Source: Bacteroidales bacterium UBA1794
GTDB taxonomy: Bacteria; Bacteroidota; Bacteroidia; Bacteroidales; Bacteroidaceae
Assembly: GCA_002315435.1 (NCBI GenBank)
Contig: DCFW01000003.1
Coordinates: 1 to 64,000, forward strand
Direction: 5' to 3'
DNA length: 64,000 nt
The notes beneath the pieces are model-generated. The model did no database searches and had not been told where the DNA came from. It saw only the letters and a list, made by a program, of their open reading frames with translations. Shown here piece after piece: positions 1-9,103 of the stretch. The position numbers were made by a program, and so were the translations under genes. Within the stretch, counting starts at the first letter, position 1, and each line of letters opens with the position of its first letter.

Positions 1-36
1 CTCTAATTTTTACCGGACAGCAATAGCAAAAAATAA

Positions 37-68
37 AATCCCTGTTCTACAGATGTAGTTCAGGGATT
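37..68 (-). terminator. Intrinsic terminator of the nitroreductase gene
   Basis: The outer arms ATCCCTG and CAGGGAT and the inner arms CTACA and TGTAG pair across a TT/TT internal loop. On the minus strand the hairpin is followed by a T-rich run. It lies just past the stop of the leftward nitroreductase gene. Confidence 0.75.
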
Positions 69-90
69 ATTATTTATAGTAAGGAGCATG

Positions 91-834
91 TTATTTCAAG
101 AAGCCTTGATGTTTCAATGCTTTTAGCATGCCTTCTGACATGGCTTCATTGTCTTTTCCCGTATATCTCACATCAGTATAGACTTGTGCTAGATTTTGTT
201 TGGAATTTTCAATAATATATTGCTTGTTTTCTGGCAATGATTCTTTATGTGAATAGATATTATTAATCTCTTCCTCCGTATATTCGTGGTAGCTTTCTTG
301 GTGGATAATGCTATCAAGAGGTAATCTGTCTGCCATAGCAGGATTCTCGTCTGGATAGCCAATAGTGATTGTTGCTACGGGGAATGTAAGTTGTGGTAGA
401 TTAAGAATGTCGATAATTTGCATCGGATTATATATTGTAGTGCCTAGATAACATGTTCCTAATCCTTCGTCTTCAGCTAAAGTGCAAAAGCTTTGTGTGA
501 ATAGTAAGGTGTCTGTAGTTGCATTCATGAATGAAAGTAGGTTGTCATAGCCGGCTTTTGCATCTCTCTGGTTGCAATATTCCGTAAATCGATGGAAATC
601 GGCACAAAAAGTAAGTACTACCGAAGACCCTTCAACCATTGGCTGATTGAAATGTGTCGGAGCAAGTCTTTTTTTCATTTCTTCTTGGCGTGTAACCACC
701 ACACTATATAATTGCATATTTCCCATAGTTGCGGTATGAGAAGCAGCTTCTAATAATCGGTATAAGAGTTCATCGGTAACTTCTTTTTGAGAATAGCGAC
801 GGATTGTACGCCGATGTGTCATAGATTCAATCAT
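91..834 (-). CDS. Nitroreductase family protein (FMN-dependent NAD(P)H oxidoreductase)
   Basis: This is a 247-aa protein of the nitroreductase fold, which binds FMN as a dimer and reduces nitro compounds, quinones or flavins with NAD(P)H. The N-terminal block MTHRRTIRRYSQKEV is the family's FMN-phosphate binding region, and residues GLGTCYLGTTIYNP and the VATITIGYPDE stretch match the C-terminal half. The open frame reaches 873, but the ATG at 834 (or at 822, immediately before THRRTIRRY) sits just downstream of a -7 element and is preferred. The physiological substrate cannot be told. Monocistronic, with its own terminator. Confidence 0.85.
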   Translation of the reverse strand: MIESMTHRRTIRRYSQKEVTDELLYRLLEAASHTATMGNMQLYSVVVTRQEEMKKRLAPTHFNQPMVEGSSVVLTFCADFHRFTEYCNQRDAKAGYDNLLSFMNATTDTLLFTQSFCTLAEDEGLGTCYLGTTIYNPMQIIDILNLPQLTFPVATITIGYPDENPAMADRLPLDSIIHQESYHEYTEEEINNIYSHKESLPENKQYIIENSKQNLAQVYTDVRYTGKDNEAMSEGMLKALKHQGFLK

Positions 835-849
835 TGTATATATTTTTCT

Positions 850-858
850 GCAAAAATA
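850..858 (-). promoter_or_regulatory. Bacteroidetes -7 promoter element of the nitroreductase gene
   Basis: On the minus strand this reads TATTTTTGC, an exact TAnnTTTG match. It leaves only a 12 to 24 nt leader, which is why the downstream ATGs at 834 or 822 are favoured over the frame's first ATG at 873. Confidence 0.6.
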
Positions 859-997
859 CGAATAGATTGTCAAAGGAACAAATTTCTTTTTGGAAAACTT
901 TTGTAATTTGTCTGAAATGTAATTTGCTTAAAATAAACATGTTATGTATTTGTATTGGAAAACTTTTGAAGAATAATAAAAAATAAGATGAAATGAT

Positions 998-1028
998 TTT
1001 GTTATGTAGTAAAATATATATAGTTTTG
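998..1028 (+). promoter_or_regulatory. Promoter of nrdJ (-33 TTTG, -7 TAGTTTTG)
   Basis: TTTG at 998-1001 is followed after 19 nt by TAGTTTTG at 1021-1028, matching the Bacteroides TTTG-N19-TAnnTTTG layout. The start codon follows 55 nt later. I see no cobalamin riboswitch in this leader. Confidence 0.65.
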
Positions 1029-1083
1029 TCTAACCTTTTTACCAAAGCATAACTTCTACACAAATTATGCACAATTTATTATT

Positions 1084-3630
1084 ATGGATCAGAAAAAATA
1101 TACTTTTGATGAGGCCTTCGAAGGTGCTTTAAAGTACTTTGAAGGTGACGAATTGGCAGCTCGTGTGTGGGTTAATAAATACGCCGTAAAAGATTCGTTT
1201 GGACATATTTATGAGAAAAGTCCGGCAGATATGCATTGGCGTATCGCTAATGAGATTGCTCGGATTGAAAAGAAGTACCCTAACGGTTTATCTGCTCAGG
1301 AGCTTTTTGATTTGATGGATCATTTTAGATATATCATTCCACAAGGGAGTCCTATGACAGGCATTGGTAATAATTATCAAGTTGCATCGTTGTCGAACTG
1401 TTTTGTGATTGGTATTGATGGAGCCGCTGATTCGTATGGCGCTATTATTAAAATTGATGAGGAGCAAGTTCAATTGATGAAACGTCGTGGAGGAGTCGGA
1501 CATGACCTTTCGCATATTCGTCCGAAAGGTTCTCCTGTAAAGAACTCTGCATTGACATCAACAGGAATAGTACCTTTCATGGAAAGATACTCAAATTCAA
1601 CGCGTGAAGTTGCTCAAGATGGACGTCGTGGAGCATTGATGCTGTCTGTTTCGATTAAGCATCCTGATTCCGAAGCTTTTATTGATGCTAAAATGACTCA
1701 AGGTAAGGTTACGGGAGCTAATATTTCTGTGAAGTTGGATGATGAGTTTATGGAAGCAGCAGTTGCTAATACAGACTATTTGCAGCAATATCCTGTATAT
1801 TCTGAAAAACCTACTTATAAGAAAGAAATAAATGCTCGTGCCTTATGGGAAAAAATTGTGCATAATGCATGGAAATCAGCAGAACCCGGAGTACTTTTCT
1901 GGGATACTATTCTTCGTGAATCTATCCCTGATTGTTATGCCGATTTAGGCTTCCGTACGGTTTCAACGAATCCTTGTGGAGAGATACCTCTTTGCACATA
2001 TGATTCATGTAGACTATTGGCTATAAATCTTTATTCATATGTGAAGAATCCATTTACTCCTAAGGCTGAATTTGATTTCGAACTTTTCAAGAAACATGTC
2101 GCTTTGGCTCAGAGAATAATGGATGATATTATTGACTTGGAGCTTGAGAAGATAGATAAGATATTGAAGAAAATAGAGGGTGATCCTGAAAATGTAGATG
2201 TAAAACGCACTGAAAAGGAACTATGGCAAAAGATTGCTCGTAAGAGTGCCATGGGACGTAGAACAGGTGTTGGTATTACCGCTGAAGGTGATATGTTAGC
2301 ATCAATGGGATTGTGCTATGGTACACAAGAAGCAACTGATTTCTCCGTGAATGTGCATAAGACGTTAGCCCTTAGTGCCTATGGATCATCTGTGTTGATG
2401 GCCAAAGAGCGTGGCGCATTTGAAATATTTGATGCCAAGAGAGAAGAAAATAATCCGTTTATTAAACGTTTGGCCGAGGCTGATCCTCTTCTATATGAAA
2501 ATATGAAGAAATACGGACGTCGCAACATTGCATGTCTGACAATCGCTCCTACAGGAACGACAAGTCTGATGACGCAAACGACATCTGGAATAGAGCCTGT
2601 ATATTTGCCTGTACATACTCGCCGACGCAAAGTTAATCCTAATGATGGAGATGTGCATATTGACTTTGTGGACGAGAATGGAGATGCCTTTGAAGAATAT
2701 CTTGTTTACCATCCTAAATTTAAGTTATGGATGAAGCTCAACGGCTATGATATGAACAAAAAATATAGTACGGAAGAGCTTGATGAAGTAATAAAGAAAT
2801 CACCTTATTACAAAGCTACGTCTGCTGATGTAGATTGGTTGATGAAAGTGCGCATGCAAGGTGCTATTCAAAAGTGGGTGGATCATTCTATCAGTGTGAC
2901 TATTAATCTACCGAATGATGTAGATGAAGAATTGATAAACAAGCTATATGTTGAGGCTTGGCGTTCAGGATGTAAAGGTTGTACAGTTTATCGTGATGGA
3001 TCACGTGCAGGTGTCTTGGTTGCTGTTAAAGACAGTAAGAAAGCAGAAAAAGATGAATTGCCTCCATGTCGTCCGCCACAAGTTACAGAGGTACGTCCAA
3101 GAGTATTGGATTGTGATGTCATACGATTCCAAAATAATAAGGAGAAATGGGTTGCTTTTGTGGGACTGCTTGATGGGCATCCATATGAAATATTCACCGG
3201 TTTGCAAGATGATGATGAAGGGATATTATTACCGAAGTCGGTTGTAAATGGACGAATCGTTAAGAATATTGACGAGGATGGTTTTAAACATTATGATTTC
3301 CAATTTGAGAATAAGCGTGGTTACAAAACAACCATTGAAGGATTGTCTGAGAAATTCAATAAAGAATACTGGAATTATGCCAAGTTAATATCTGGAGTTT
3401 TACGCTGGAGAATGCCTATAGAAGGTGTTATTAAATTGGTTGATTCGTTGCAACTTGACAGTGAAAACATTAATACATGGAAGAATGGTGTTGTAAGAGC
3501 ATTGAAAAAGTATGTAAGTGACGGCACAGCTGCAAAAGGAAAGAAATGTCCTAATTGTGGAAGTGAAACTTTAATCTACCAGGAAGGATGTTTGATTTGT
3601 ACAACATGTGGAGCTTCGAAATGTGGTTGA
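1084..3630 (+). CDS. nrdJ: Adenosylcobalamin-dependent (class II) ribonucleotide reductase
   Basis: An 848-aa class II reductase that makes deoxyribonucleotides using a thiyl radical generated from adenosylcobalamin, independent of oxygen. Cys106 (SNCF) and Cys309 form the expected redox pair; Cys298 in NPCGE is the radical cysteine, with Asn296 and Glu300 beside it. The 298/309 spacing of 11 equals that of Thermotoga NrdJ C322/C333. The PTGTTS loop follows. The C-terminus is a cysteine-rich tail with CPNC at 822-825, CTTC at 839-842 and Cys847, the flexible region that re-reduces the active site. No N-terminal ATP-cone is visible, so overall-activity control by dATP is not expected through that domain. 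It ends at a clear terminator and is transcribed alone. Confidence 0.95.
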   Translation: MDQKKYTFDEAFEGALKYFEGDELAARVWVNKYAVKDSFGHIYEKSPADMHWRIANEIARIEKKYPNGLSAQELFDLMDHFRYIIPQGSPMTGIGNNYQVASLSNCFVIGIDGAADSYGAIIKIDEEQVQLMKRRGGVGHDLSHIRPKGSPVKNSALTSTGIVPFMERYSNSTREVAQDGRRGALMLSVSIKHPDSEAFIDAKMTQGKVTGANISVKLDDEFMEAAVANTDYLQQYPVYSEKPTYKKEINARALWEKIVHNAWKSAEPGVLFWDTILRESIPDCYADLGFRTVSTNPCGEIPLCTYDSCRLLAINLYSYVKNPFTPKAEFDFELFKKHVALAQRIMDDIIDLELEKIDKILKKIEGDPENVDVKRTEKELWQKIARKSAMGRRTGVGITAEGDMLASMGLCYGTQEATDFSVNVHKTLALSAYGSSVLMAKERGAFEIFDAKREENNPFIKRLAEADPLLYENMKKYGRRNIACLTIAPTGTTSLMTQTTSGIEPVYLPVHTRRRKVNPNDGDVHIDFVDENGDAFEEYLVYHPKFKLWMKLNGYDMNKKYSTEELDEVIKKSPYYKATSADVDWLMKVRMQGAIQKWVDHSISVTINLPNDVDEELINKLYVEAWRSGCKGCTVYRDGSRAGVLVAVKDSKKAEKDELPPCRPPQVTEVRPRVLDCDVIRFQNNKEKWVAFVGLLDGHPYEIFTGLQDDDEGILLPKSVVNGRIVKNIDEDGFKHYDFQFENKRGYKTTIEGLSEKFNKEYWNYAKLISGVLRWRMPIEGVIKLVDSLQLDSENINTWKNGVVRALKKYVSDGTAAKGKKCPNCGSETLIYQEGCLICTTCGASKCG

Positions 3631-3657
3631 TTATTTCTTGAATATTTAAATAAATAG

Positions 3658-3693
3658 AGGATAAGTCGTAGTAATGGATACTCGACTTATCCT
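3658..3693 (+). terminator. Intrinsic terminator of nrdJ
   Basis: An 11-bp perfect stem (AGGATAAGTCG at 3658-3668, CGACTTATCCT at 3683-3693) with a 14-nt loop runs into a short T-rich tail. Confidence 0.8.
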
Positions 3694-3722
3694 TTTTATT
3701 TAAAATCATTATTAAATCAATA

Positions 3723-3738
3723 ACGAAAACGTTTGCGC
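3723..3738 (+). promoter_or_regulatory. LacI-family-type operator upstream of malQ
   Basis: The minus strand reads GCGCAAACGTTTTCGT, a near-palindrome differing at one base from the Escherichia coli PurR box ACGCAAACGTTTTCGT and carrying the CG-centred core typical of LacI-family operators. It lies about 100 bp before malQ and after the nrdJ terminator, so it could only serve malQ. No LacI-type gene is in the window. Confidence 0.45.
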
Positions 3739-3840
3739 AGGCTCCTTCCTAGAAAAGATATTATTCTTCTAGTTATAGGATAAATTATTGCTAACATTGC
3801 ATCATTGAAATAAATACTTAACGTTTAATTTAAGTCTAAT

Positions 3841-6546
3841 ATGATGATTCTGTCGACACAAATAGAATATCGGACCAGTTGGGGGGAAGATGTAAGAGTG
3901 GTTGGTTCTGCACCTGAATTAGGTAGTTGGAATGCAGAACAAGCTTGTTCTCTTAGCACGGTAAATGGAATTTTGTGGACCTTGAACAAAGAGATCTCGG
4001 TACCAACTTCTGGTAATATAGAATATACTTACGTTATATTTAGTGATGGGGAACCTGTTCGGCAGGAATGGGATGCCTTTCCTCGTCACATAAATGGGTG
4101 TAAAGAGAAACAAACTTATCGTTTTCATGATGTGTGGAGAAATATTCCATTACACCAATTCTATTATTCATCTGCTTTTACTGATTGCTGGTTGCGTCGC
4201 AAACGTAAGACTTCTGACAAGCGCCATTTCGTAAAATCAATAATTTTAAAAGTATTTGCACCTCGTGTTGGGCGTGATCAAGTATTAGGCATAGTAGGCA
4301 ATCAGGAAGTCTTAGGGCAGTGGAATGCAGAGAAGGTTGTTAAAATGAATGATCCTTCATATCCCGAATGGGAGGTTGAGCTGAACGCTGCTCATATTAA
4401 ATATCCATTGGAATATAAATTCGTTGTTTGGGATACAAAAAGCAATGCAGTTGTTGATTGGGAAGAATCGTGGAATAGAGTAATGGGAGATCCGGGTATA
4501 CATGAGAATGAAACGGTTGTAGTATCAGATATGTATGCTAATTTTAGAATGTCGGAATGGAAAGGTGCAGGAACAGCTATTCCTGTTTTTTCATTGAAGT
4601 CGGAAGAGAGTTGCGGTATAGGAGACTTCTCTGATTTGAAGAAAATGGTCGATTGGGTGAGTCTTACGAATCAGAAGATATTACAAATTCTACCGGTTAA
4701 TGATACTACGATTACTCATACCTGGACGGATTCTTATCCGTATTCTGCTATTTCGATATATGCATTACACCCTTTGTACATGGATTTAAAAAGTTTGGGA
4801 AAACTGAAAGATACTCGACAAGAAGCTATCTATCGGATCAAACAAAAGAAATTGAATGCACTTAATGCGGTTGATTATGAAGCCGTAAGCAAATTTAAAT
4901 GGGACTATTTCGAACTCATTTTCAAACAAGAAGGAAGACGGGTATTGAATTCGGTTGAGTTCTCTCACTTTTATTCTGATAATAAGGAATGGCTGCAACC
5001 CTATGCTGCATTTTGTATAATGCGCGACAAGAATAATACAGCTAATTTCAGAGAATGGAAAACTTTATCGACTTACAACAAAGAGGAAGTCGAGAAGATT
5101 TGTAATATATCGTCACCAATATATGAAAAAATAGAGCTGATCTACTATGTGCAATATAATTTGCATAAGCAGCTGAATGAGGCTAGTGCATATGCCCGTG
5201 AACACGGAGTTGCATTGAAAGGAGATATCCCTATAGGTATCAACCGAAACAGTGTGGAGGCATGGACAGAGCCACATTATTTCAATCTTAACGGACAAGC
5301 CGGTGCCCCACCGGATGATTTCTCAGCAAATGGGCAAAACTGGGGATTCCCTACATACAATTGGGATGTGATGTCGAAAGATGGTTTCCAATGGTGGATG
5401 AAACGTTTTCAAAAAATGTCGCAATACTTTCAGGCTTATCGTATAGATCATATTCTTGGATTCTTTAGAATTTGGGAGATTCCGGCTAATGCTGTACATG
5501 GTTTGTTGGGACAGTTCTCGCCGGCATTACCTATGAGCAAGGAAGAAATAGAGCAATATGGGTTGCATTTTCAAGAAGAATTATTTACAGAACCCTACAT
5601 TCGCGATTACTTTTTGAATGAAGTGTTTGGTCAGCATACTGAGAAAGTGAAATTAGAATTCCTTGAAAAAGAAAGCGATAGTGACGTTTATCATATGAAA
5701 CCTCAATTTGATACTCAAAAGAAGGTTGAAGCTTATTTTGCAGGAAAGACAGATGCCAGTAGTGTTTGGATACGTGATGGACTTTATTCATTGATAAGTG
5801 ATGTGCTGTTCTTGCATGATCACAAGAACCCAACGTTATATCATCCACGTATTTCTGTTCAATTCGAATATATTTATAATTCTTTGAGTCCGTGGGACAA
5901 GGACGCTTTCAATAGATTATATGATCATTATTATTATCATCGGCATAACAATTTCTGGGCAGAGCAAGCCATGGAGAAGTTGCCTCGTCTTACACAATCG
6001 ACCCGTATGTTGGTCTGTGGGGAAGATTTAGGTATGATACCGGCTTGTGTAAATTGGGTAATGGATCAGTTACAGATATTGAGCTTGGAGGTTCAACGTA
6101 TGCCCAAGCAGCGTAATCGTGAGTTTGGATGGCCGGGGGATTACCCTTATTCATCTGTCTGTACTATATCTAGTCATGATACATCTACTTTACGCGGATG
6201 GTGGAAAGAAGATAAAGAGAAGACTCAACGTTATTACAATTACATATTGAAGCATGATGGAGCGGCACCCGAAGATGCTACTACAGACCTTTGTTCGCAA
6301 GTGCTCAAGCAACACCTTGAGTCGCCTTCAATGCTATGCATCCTTACTTTTCAAGATTGGTTATCCATTAACGAACGCTTGCGCAATTCTAATATTGAAG
6401 GCGAACGCATCAATGTACCGGCTGATCCACATCATTATTGGCGATACCGCATGCACGTTACATTAGAAGAATTGTTGCATGCTGATGAATTGAATACTCA
6501 AATACGTGAGTTAGTTCATCAAACAGGAAGAGATATGGAATATTAA
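3841..6546 (+). CDS. malQ: 4-alpha-glucanotransferase (GH77) with two N-terminal starch-binding modules
   Basis: A 901-aa amylomaltase/disproportionating enzyme that transfers alpha-1,4-glucan segments between maltodextrins, releasing glucose. Residues 1-100 and roughly 130-235 look like two CBM20 modules (both with a LGSWNAE/LGQWNAE motif), and the GH77 barrel fills the rest. The nucleophile is Asp536 (YRIDHILG), the acid/base Glu728 (CGEDLG), and the transition-state Asp780 lies in SSHDT. The tandem CBM20 layout resembles plant DPE2 and is usual in Bacteroidetes. There is no signal peptide, so it acts in the cytoplasm on imported maltodextrin. A LacI-type operator lies upstream. Confidence 0.95.
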   Translation: MMILSTQIEYRTSWGEDVRVVGSAPELGSWNAEQACSLSTVNGILWTLNKEISVPTSGNIEYTYVIFSDGEPVRQEWDAFPRHINGCKEKQTYRFHDVWRNIPLHQFYYSSAFTDCWLRRKRKTSDKRHFVKSIILKVFAPRVGRDQVLGIVGNQEVLGQWNAEKVVKMNDPSYPEWEVELNAAHIKYPLEYKFVVWDTKSNAVVDWEESWNRVMGDPGIHENETVVVSDMYANFRMSEWKGAGTAIPVFSLKSEESCGIGDFSDLKKMVDWVSLTNQKILQILPVNDTTITHTWTDSYPYSAISIYALHPLYMDLKSLGKLKDTRQEAIYRIKQKKLNALNAVDYEAVSKFKWDYFELIFKQEGRRVLNSVEFSHFYSDNKEWLQPYAAFCIMRDKNNTANFREWKTLSTYNKEEVEKICNISSPIYEKIELIYYVQYNLHKQLNEASAYAREHGVALKGDIPIGINRNSVEAWTEPHYFNLNGQAGAPPDDFSANGQNWGFPTYNWDVMSKDGFQWWMKRFQKMSQYFQAYRIDHILGFFRIWEIPANAVHGLLGQFSPALPMSKEEIEQYGLHFQEELFTEPYIRDYFLNEVFGQHTEKVKLEFLEKESDSDVYHMKPQFDTQKKVEAYFAGKTDASSVWIRDGLYSLISDVLFLHDHKNPTLYHPRISVQFEYIYNSLSPWDKDAFNRLYDHYYYHRHNNFWAEQAMEKLPRLTQSTRMLVCGEDLGMIPACVNWVMDQLQILSLEVQRMPKQRNREFGWPGDYPYSSVCTISSHDTSTLRGWWKEDKEKTQRYYNYILKHDGAAPEDATTDLCSQVLKQHLESPSMLCILTFQDWLSINERLRNSNIEGERINVPADPHHYWRYRMHVTLEELLHADELNTQIRELVHQTGRDMEY

Positions 6547-6557
6547 GGTATTTTCCT

Positions 6558-6566
6558 TAACTTTGC
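6558..6566 (+). promoter_or_regulatory. -7 element of folB
   Basis: TAACTTTGC is an exact TAnnTTTG match, 16 nt before the folB ATG. It lies just past the malQ stop, so folB probably has its own promoter in addition to any read-through. Confidence 0.55.
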
Positions 6567-6582
6567 ATCAAACAGGGAAATT

Positions 6583-6951
6583 ATGAGTCGTAAGGAATAT
6601 GTTTTTTTGAAAGATGTTAAGTTTTATGCCTATCATGGAGTTGGAGAGCAAGAACGCACTGTAGGGAATTACTTTATTGTAAACATTCGTTTGGGAGTAG
6701 ATTTCACCAAGGCTGCAGAAGAAGATGATTTGGAAGGATCCATTAATTATGCAGAGGTCTACAATAAGATCAATGTAGAAATGAAACAGTCGTCTTTGCT
6801 TCTTGAGCATGTAGCTAATCGCATTGTAGAGAGATTGCTGAAGGATTATCCTCAGTTGCTTAGTATTGACTTGGAATTAGAGAAATTGAATCCTCCGATG
6901 GGAGCCGATATTCGATCGGCAGGCGTGGAGATACATTGGGTAAAAGAATAA
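6583..6951 (+). CDS. folB: Dihydroneopterin aldolase
   Basis: A 122-aa FolB-type protein. The family converts 7,8-dihydroneopterin to 6-hydroxymethyl-dihydropterin and glycolaldehyde in folate synthesis, as a cytoplasmic octamer. Visible family features are FYAYHGVGEQERTVGNYF near the N-terminus, with the conserved HG and the pterin-binding Glu/Tyr region, SINYAEVY in the middle, LLEHVANRI with the catalytic-region Glu, and the C-terminal KLNPPMGADIRSAGVEI. Length is normal for the family. It follows malQ by 36 nt but has its own -7 element and a terminator after it. Confidence 0.93.
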   Translation: MSRKEYVFLKDVKFYAYHGVGEQERTVGNYFIVNIRLGVDFTKAAEEDDLEGSINYAEVYNKINVEMKQSSLLLEHVANRIVERLLKDYPQLLSIDLELEKLNPPMGADIRSAGVEIHWVKE

Positions 6952-6959
6952 TATAATTA

Positions 6960-6990
6960 GGGGCAACCGCATTAACGCGTTGCCCCTTTT
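6960..6990 (+). terminator. Terminator after folB
   Basis: GGGGCAAC (6960-6967) pairs with GTTGCCCC (6979-6986), followed by TTTT. The leftward TonB-dependent receptor gene ends at 6998, so the hairpin may serve both directions. Confidence 0.75.
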
Positions 6991-6997
6991 AGTTTGA

Positions 6998-9010
6998 TTA
7001 TAAATCAAATTTATAGTTAAAGCCGATTGAACCCCAAAATCCCGGTTGAGGCACTCCTATATGATCGCTGTATTTGCGGTCGAGTAAGTTATCAGCTTGC
7101 ACATAGATCAAATATTTGTCGGCATTCCAATTAATTTTTAAGTCTACCAGACAGAAGCTGCTTGAACTAGCCCTGTCTTGCCAGCGAAATGACCAATCGG
7201 CATTCAATCTGTTGTAGATTCGATGATCCAATTGTGCCACAAATTTGTGTCGAAGGAAATCCAAGGCCGATTCTGATAAATAACCTGATTCCTCTTTTTT
7301 GTTTTGATAAGTGTAGGCATAATCAAGATGCAGTGTCTGCAACAGAGAGTTCTGAGTATTGAAAAGTCTATTGAAATTAAGCGTCATATCTGCTTCACCT
7401 CCTATAGTATTCAATTTAGTCAGATTCATACTGTACCAAACATCTCCTGAAGTTGGAGTCTTTATCCAGTCAATCATGTTCTTTCCGCGATGATAAAAAG
7501 CTTCGATCTTTCCGGTTATAGCATGAGACGTGTAACGTACTCCCAGATCAAATGCTTGTGATTCTTCAGGCTTCAAGTTAGGATTGCCCACATGAGTCTT
7601 TGTAGTGGTGTAGTATAGATCAGTATAGGTGGGCATTCTCAGTGCCTTTCCCCACGAAGCATACAATTTCATTTTGTCTGATAACCGGTAACTTGCATCT
7701 ATTCCCGGATAAAAGCGGAATTTATTATCAAGTCCCGTGTTCATACCGGCCATCAACCCCATCGATATGGATAATCTGCTTGTTAATATATCATGCTCGG
7801 CATAGTAACTCACATTGGTACGATTGGCTCCTTTGGTGTAATAACGATTGGTTCCGGCAATCTTCACGGAGTCTTTTAATGTGGTACCTAGCAACGTGCT
7901 TATTATCCCCTCGTTCCTGAATTCGGCACCAAAGGATGTTTTACCCAATGACGTAGTGAAATAAGTATTGAGATTCACCCCATAGGTATCCATCTGGTGA
8001 TAGTTGTATTTGCTCCAACTGTAATCTTGCTTGCCTTTAATAAGTTCGAAACGGTCTTCATCACGGTTCCAATAAAGCAACGGTGTGAAATGGAGTGCAC
8101 CTTTTGTTTCCACTCTTACAGATGTAAGATAGCGACGCGTGTGCTCAAATTGATTGGGGAAGTTTGTACTGTAGAATGTATTAGCACCGAAGTCCTTGTT
8201 GATATATCCTACTTGCCAATAAACATTTGCTTCGTGATGTGAGTAACTACCTTGATAAAAGGCTCGTTGTATATTGAAATCCGAGCTGGTTGTGTATCCG
8301 TCACTGCGACTTACACCTGCCGATAGTTGGTTGTTCCATTGACCCTTGGCGATATTAGCAGTACCGCCTCCTTCAAACAATCCATGCATACCAGTGCCAA
8401 TGTTTATTTTTGCACGGCTTTTTGACGGCATTTTGGTGACAATGTTAATGGCTCCTGAGAAAGCCGATGTGCCATATACCCTTGAAGCCGGTCCTTCAAG
8501 AAGTTCTATACGTTCAATGTCATCAAGAGAAACAGGGAAATCTGCTGTGTTGTAGTTACCTTGGGGATTGCAGATGTTTGCCCCGTTAAGAAGAATGGTA
8601 GTTTGGTTGCTTGAGCCGCCCCGGATACCAATATCCGTCTGTACTCCGAATGCCCCTCGTTGGCGGACATCCACGCCTGCAACGTACTTTAATAGGTCGT
8701 TTACACTGTGTACAGTCGCATGTTGAATGTCATCACGCGAAAGTACGGTTACAATTCTCGCTGCTTCACCAAGCGTGAGCGGCACACGACTGCCTGTCAC
8801 CTGAACCTCATCAAGTCGGTGTTCTTTAGTGCTGTCCGGTTGAGTCAACTGTTGTGCGGAAACAGCTTGAGGATTAGCAAAAGCCAGTGTTGACACTGCC
8901 AATGCTCCAATGTTGACTTCACGTTTCAGACTACAGAACACTGCATAAGGTTTGTGGCTGAATTTGCGCCAGCGACAAGTGCGTGTGTTTGTAATCAATT
9001 TTACTTTCAT
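6998..9010 (-). CDS. TonB-dependent outer-membrane receptor, BtuB-like
   Basis: A 670-aa outer-membrane receptor. The plug domain runs from about residue 65 to 180 (LDEVQVTGSR, GVDVRQRGAFGVQTDIGIRGG, ILLNG, IERIELLEGPASRVYGTSAFSGAINIVTK), and the barrel follows, ending in an aromatic-rich GSIGFNYKFDL strand. The N-terminus carries the extended leader RWRKFSHKPYAVFCSLKREV before the hydrophobic signal core, a form I associate with Bacteroides receptors of vitamin B12 loci. There is no carboxypeptidase-like or STN domain and no SusD partner next door. Cobalamin or a related chelate is a plausible ligand, but the gene stands alone and its 27-nt leader has no room for a cobalamin riboswitch. Confidence 0.85.
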   Translation of the reverse strand: MKVKLITNTRTCRWRKFSHKPYAVFCSLKREVNIGALAVSTLAFANPQAVSAQQLTQPDSTKEHRLDEVQVTGSRVPLTLGEAARIVTVLSRDDIQHATVHSVNDLLKYVAGVDVRQRGAFGVQTDIGIRGGSSNQTTILLNGANICNPQGNYNTADFPVSLDDIERIELLEGPASRVYGTSAFSGAINIVTKMPSKSRAKINIGTGMHGLFEGGGTANIAKGQWNNQLSAGVSRSDGYTTSSDFNIQRAFYQGSYSHHEANVYWQVGYINKDFGANTFYSTNFPNQFEHTRRYLTSVRVETKGALHFTPLLYWNRDEDRFELIKGKQDYSWSKYNYHQMDTYGVNLNTYFTTSLGKTSFGAEFRNEGIISTLLGTTLKDSVKIAGTNRYYTKGANRTNVSYYAEHDILTSRLSISMGLMAGMNTGLDNKFRFYPGIDASYRLSDKMKLYASWGKALRMPTYTDLYYTTTKTHVGNPNLKPEESQAFDLGVRYTSHAITGKIEAFYHRGKNMIDWIKTPTSGDVWYSMNLTKLNTIGGEADMTLNFNRLFNTQNSLLQTLHLDYAYTYQNKKEESGYLSESALDFLRHKFVAQLDHRIYNRLNADWSFRWQDRASSSSFCLVDLKINWNADKYLIYVQADNLLDRKYSDHIGVPQPGFWGSIGFNYKFDL

Positions 9011-9037
9011 TATAAATTAATTTAATTAAAAACGCGG

Positions 9038-9045
9038 CAAAGGTA
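9038..9045 (-). promoter_or_regulatory. -7 element of the TonB-dependent receptor gene
   Basis: On the minus strand TACCTTTG is an exact TAnnTTTG match, 27 nt before the ATG. The intergenic space is shared with the divergent transporter gene at 9104. Confidence 0.55.
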
Positions 9046-9103
9046 ATAATATTAATGAATAAAAGTTTAATTTCGCGTTCGTAATATATTTCATGAATAT
9101 AGT

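Noticed and set aside
2948..3247. 99-codon frame inside nrdJ
   Set aside because: It is a shadow frame of a strongly conserved gene.
9011..9103. Cobalamin riboswitch before the BtuB-like gene
   Set aside because: Only 27 nt lie between the -7 element and the start codon.
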